NCBI GenBank assembly: GCA_905183005.1
Contig: CAJJDO010000072.1
Coordinates: 377,394 to 441,393, forward strand
DNA length: 64,000 nucleotides
Origin: Paramecium pentaurelia
Lineage: Eukaryota; Ciliophora; Oligohymenophorea; Peniculida; Parameciidae
Direction of reading: 5' to 3'
The first letter of the stretch is position 1; each line of letters opens with the position of its first letter. Positions 62,818 to 64,000 of this stretch are shown piece after piece. Below the pieces are notes generated by a model. That model did no database searches. It saw only the letters and a program-made list of their open reading frames with translations, and was not told the origin of the DNA. A program made the position numbers and the translations under genes.

Positions 62818-63123
62818 ATGCAGCTTTCTTCTTGGAGAGGATTTAAATTTATTAAAATATTTTTAATTAATAATCAAGAGTTATTAATGCTTGTGAATAA
62901 ATTTAATTTCTACAATAAATTATTATGTTTAGCTCCTTTTGATCATGTTTATTGGAATTTTATCAGATGCTCATTAATAATTACTTATTTTACAAAGAAG
63001 ATTTAATTCAGAATACCAGTTAATAAATTAAATAAACTTTTTTCTTCAAATTCCAATTTAATTTTAACTTTTTAGATTGTTGAGGAATCTTTTTAGATTG
63101 TTGAAGAATCTTTTTAATTTTGA
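62818..63123 (+). CDS. Hypothetical 101-aa protein with terminal 7-residue duplication
   Basis: Divergent from the previous gene (77 bp between starts). The frame MQLSSWRGFKFIKIF ... FDHVYWNFIRCSL is hydrophobic/aromatic and ends with FQIVEES twice, from a 21-bp tandem repeat. No family. It may be a fragment. Confidence 0.35.
63069..63110 (+). repeat. 21-bp tandem duplication
   Basis: Two adjacent 21-bp units (63069-63089, 63090-63110) differing at one base; in frame they add seven residues. Confidence 0.9.
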
Positions 63124-63781
63124 AGTTTTGCTTAATAAAATGAATTCTAATCCTATTTAAAATATTTATTCTATTTGTTAATTTATTGAATCAAATGAAT
63201 TTCAAATTATCGTAATTCTTCGTTTACTTAATTTTCCTGATACTAATTTATAATTAACAATTATTTTTTTTTGATTTTTTTTTTGAGTTTAAGAGAATTT
63301 CTATTCTTTATGAATCATATTCAAAGTTATTAATTATCAATAATTGTTAATTTAATTTTTAATTAGCCCCCTTATTTTCCTTTAAAAATTAGTGGAGACT
63401 CATTATAAACAATAACTATTTTATAATACTAGAATTAAGTAATAATGTTACTAATGACAAATGAAAGGGAAATCTGAAGACCTTTTGTATTAATAGAGAA
63501 TAATGAATGGAAATGAAATTATTTTTAAATATATGATATTCTTATTTTGTCTATGATAAGAATTTTTAATTGTTTAAATTATTCTTGATTTTTTACAAAA
63601 TACTTAAAAAATTGATTAATTTTATTCATTTACAATTCAAATGATCCTTATAAATGATATAAATTAAACTATACTTGTATATTTTTTCATTTTTAATCTT
63701 TATAATTTAAAATCTCTTATCATAAACAAAATAATAAATGAATAAATAATATTAATATTTTTAATAATATTTCATTCTTCT
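63124..63781. other. AT-rich intergenic stretch
   Basis: Homopolymer T runs; no gene seen. Confidence 0.6.
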
Positions 63782-64000
63782 TCATTTCTATTAATATTTT
63801 CTTATTTATATTTCCTTTGAATTGTAATCCCAAGTCATCAAATACTCTCCATCTTCACTCATATATCCATATATATAATTATGTCCAAATTCAATAGATT
63901 ATTGTGTTATAAAATCACCATTTAGGTTCCTTATTAGATTAACATTTTTTCCATTCTTATTCACAACTAAACATTTCTACTTTATATATTATTAAGGAAA
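63782..64000 (-). CDS. WD40-repeat protein, C-terminal part (cut by window edge)
   Basis: 73 codons to TGA at 63782-63784. The last repeat reads IYGYMSEDGEYLMTWDYNS then KEIQIRKYQQK, closely parallel to the end of the gene at 20541-21566 (IFGTLSDDGQYLITWDK, REIQFRKYQEIA). The 5' part lies beyond 64000. Confidence 0.8.

Noticed and set aside
1..64000. tRNA, rRNA or telomeric repeats
   Set aside because: No cloverleaf with a typical T-arm, no rRNA-like block and no C4A2/C3A3 repeats were seen by eye; a dedicated scan could still find a tRNA.

Overview
The window is protein-coding ciliate DNA, most likely a Paramecium somatic (macronuclear) chromosome. TAA and TAG are read as Gln throughout and only TGA ends genes. 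Introns are tiny (19-40 nt, GT...AG), intergenic gaps are short and base composition is very AT-rich. About 28 genes can be read once these introns are removed. For nearly all multi-exon models the summed exon length comes out as an exact multiple of three. The species cannot be fixed from sequence alone. Nothing was searched against a database: names rest on recognised motifs.

Layout. 1-19 kb is dense with conserved eukaryotic genes: trichocyst matrix protein, EF-hand kinase, calcineurin A, RPB9, a coiled-coil gene, a small CaaX protein, kinesin-13, a CFAP70-like protein, a MORN protein, an RBR E3 ligase, an ELMO-domain protein and several small proteins. Gaps between genes here are often 10-70 bp. 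From 19 kb on, genes are fewer, larger and more lineage-specific: two WD40 paralogues, a 1199-aa Cys-rich polytopic surface protein, a single-exon 1270-aa secretory protein, a Lifeguard/BI-1 protein, a 1140-aa polytopic protein and a secreted discoidin-like protein. Three genes share an N-terminal zinc-like module plus coiled coil but carry different C-termini (SPRY, GGGxYD repeats, TPRs). They are separated by 1-4 kb AT-rich stretches that contain decayed-looking fragments.

Themes. Ca2+ signalling (calcineurin A head-to-tail with an EF-hand kinase, 22 bp apart), regulated exocytosis (trichocyst matrix), cilia and microtubules (kinesin-13, MORN, CFAP70-like), and expanded repeat families that look built by exon duplication. 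The most notable oddities are a 24-nt insert with AT...AC ends in calcineurin A, a 1,145-bp duplication around a single N (probably an assembly join), a 214-bp perfect inverted copy of a SPRY exon, and a tiny protein combining a PP1-docking-like motif with a CaaX box.
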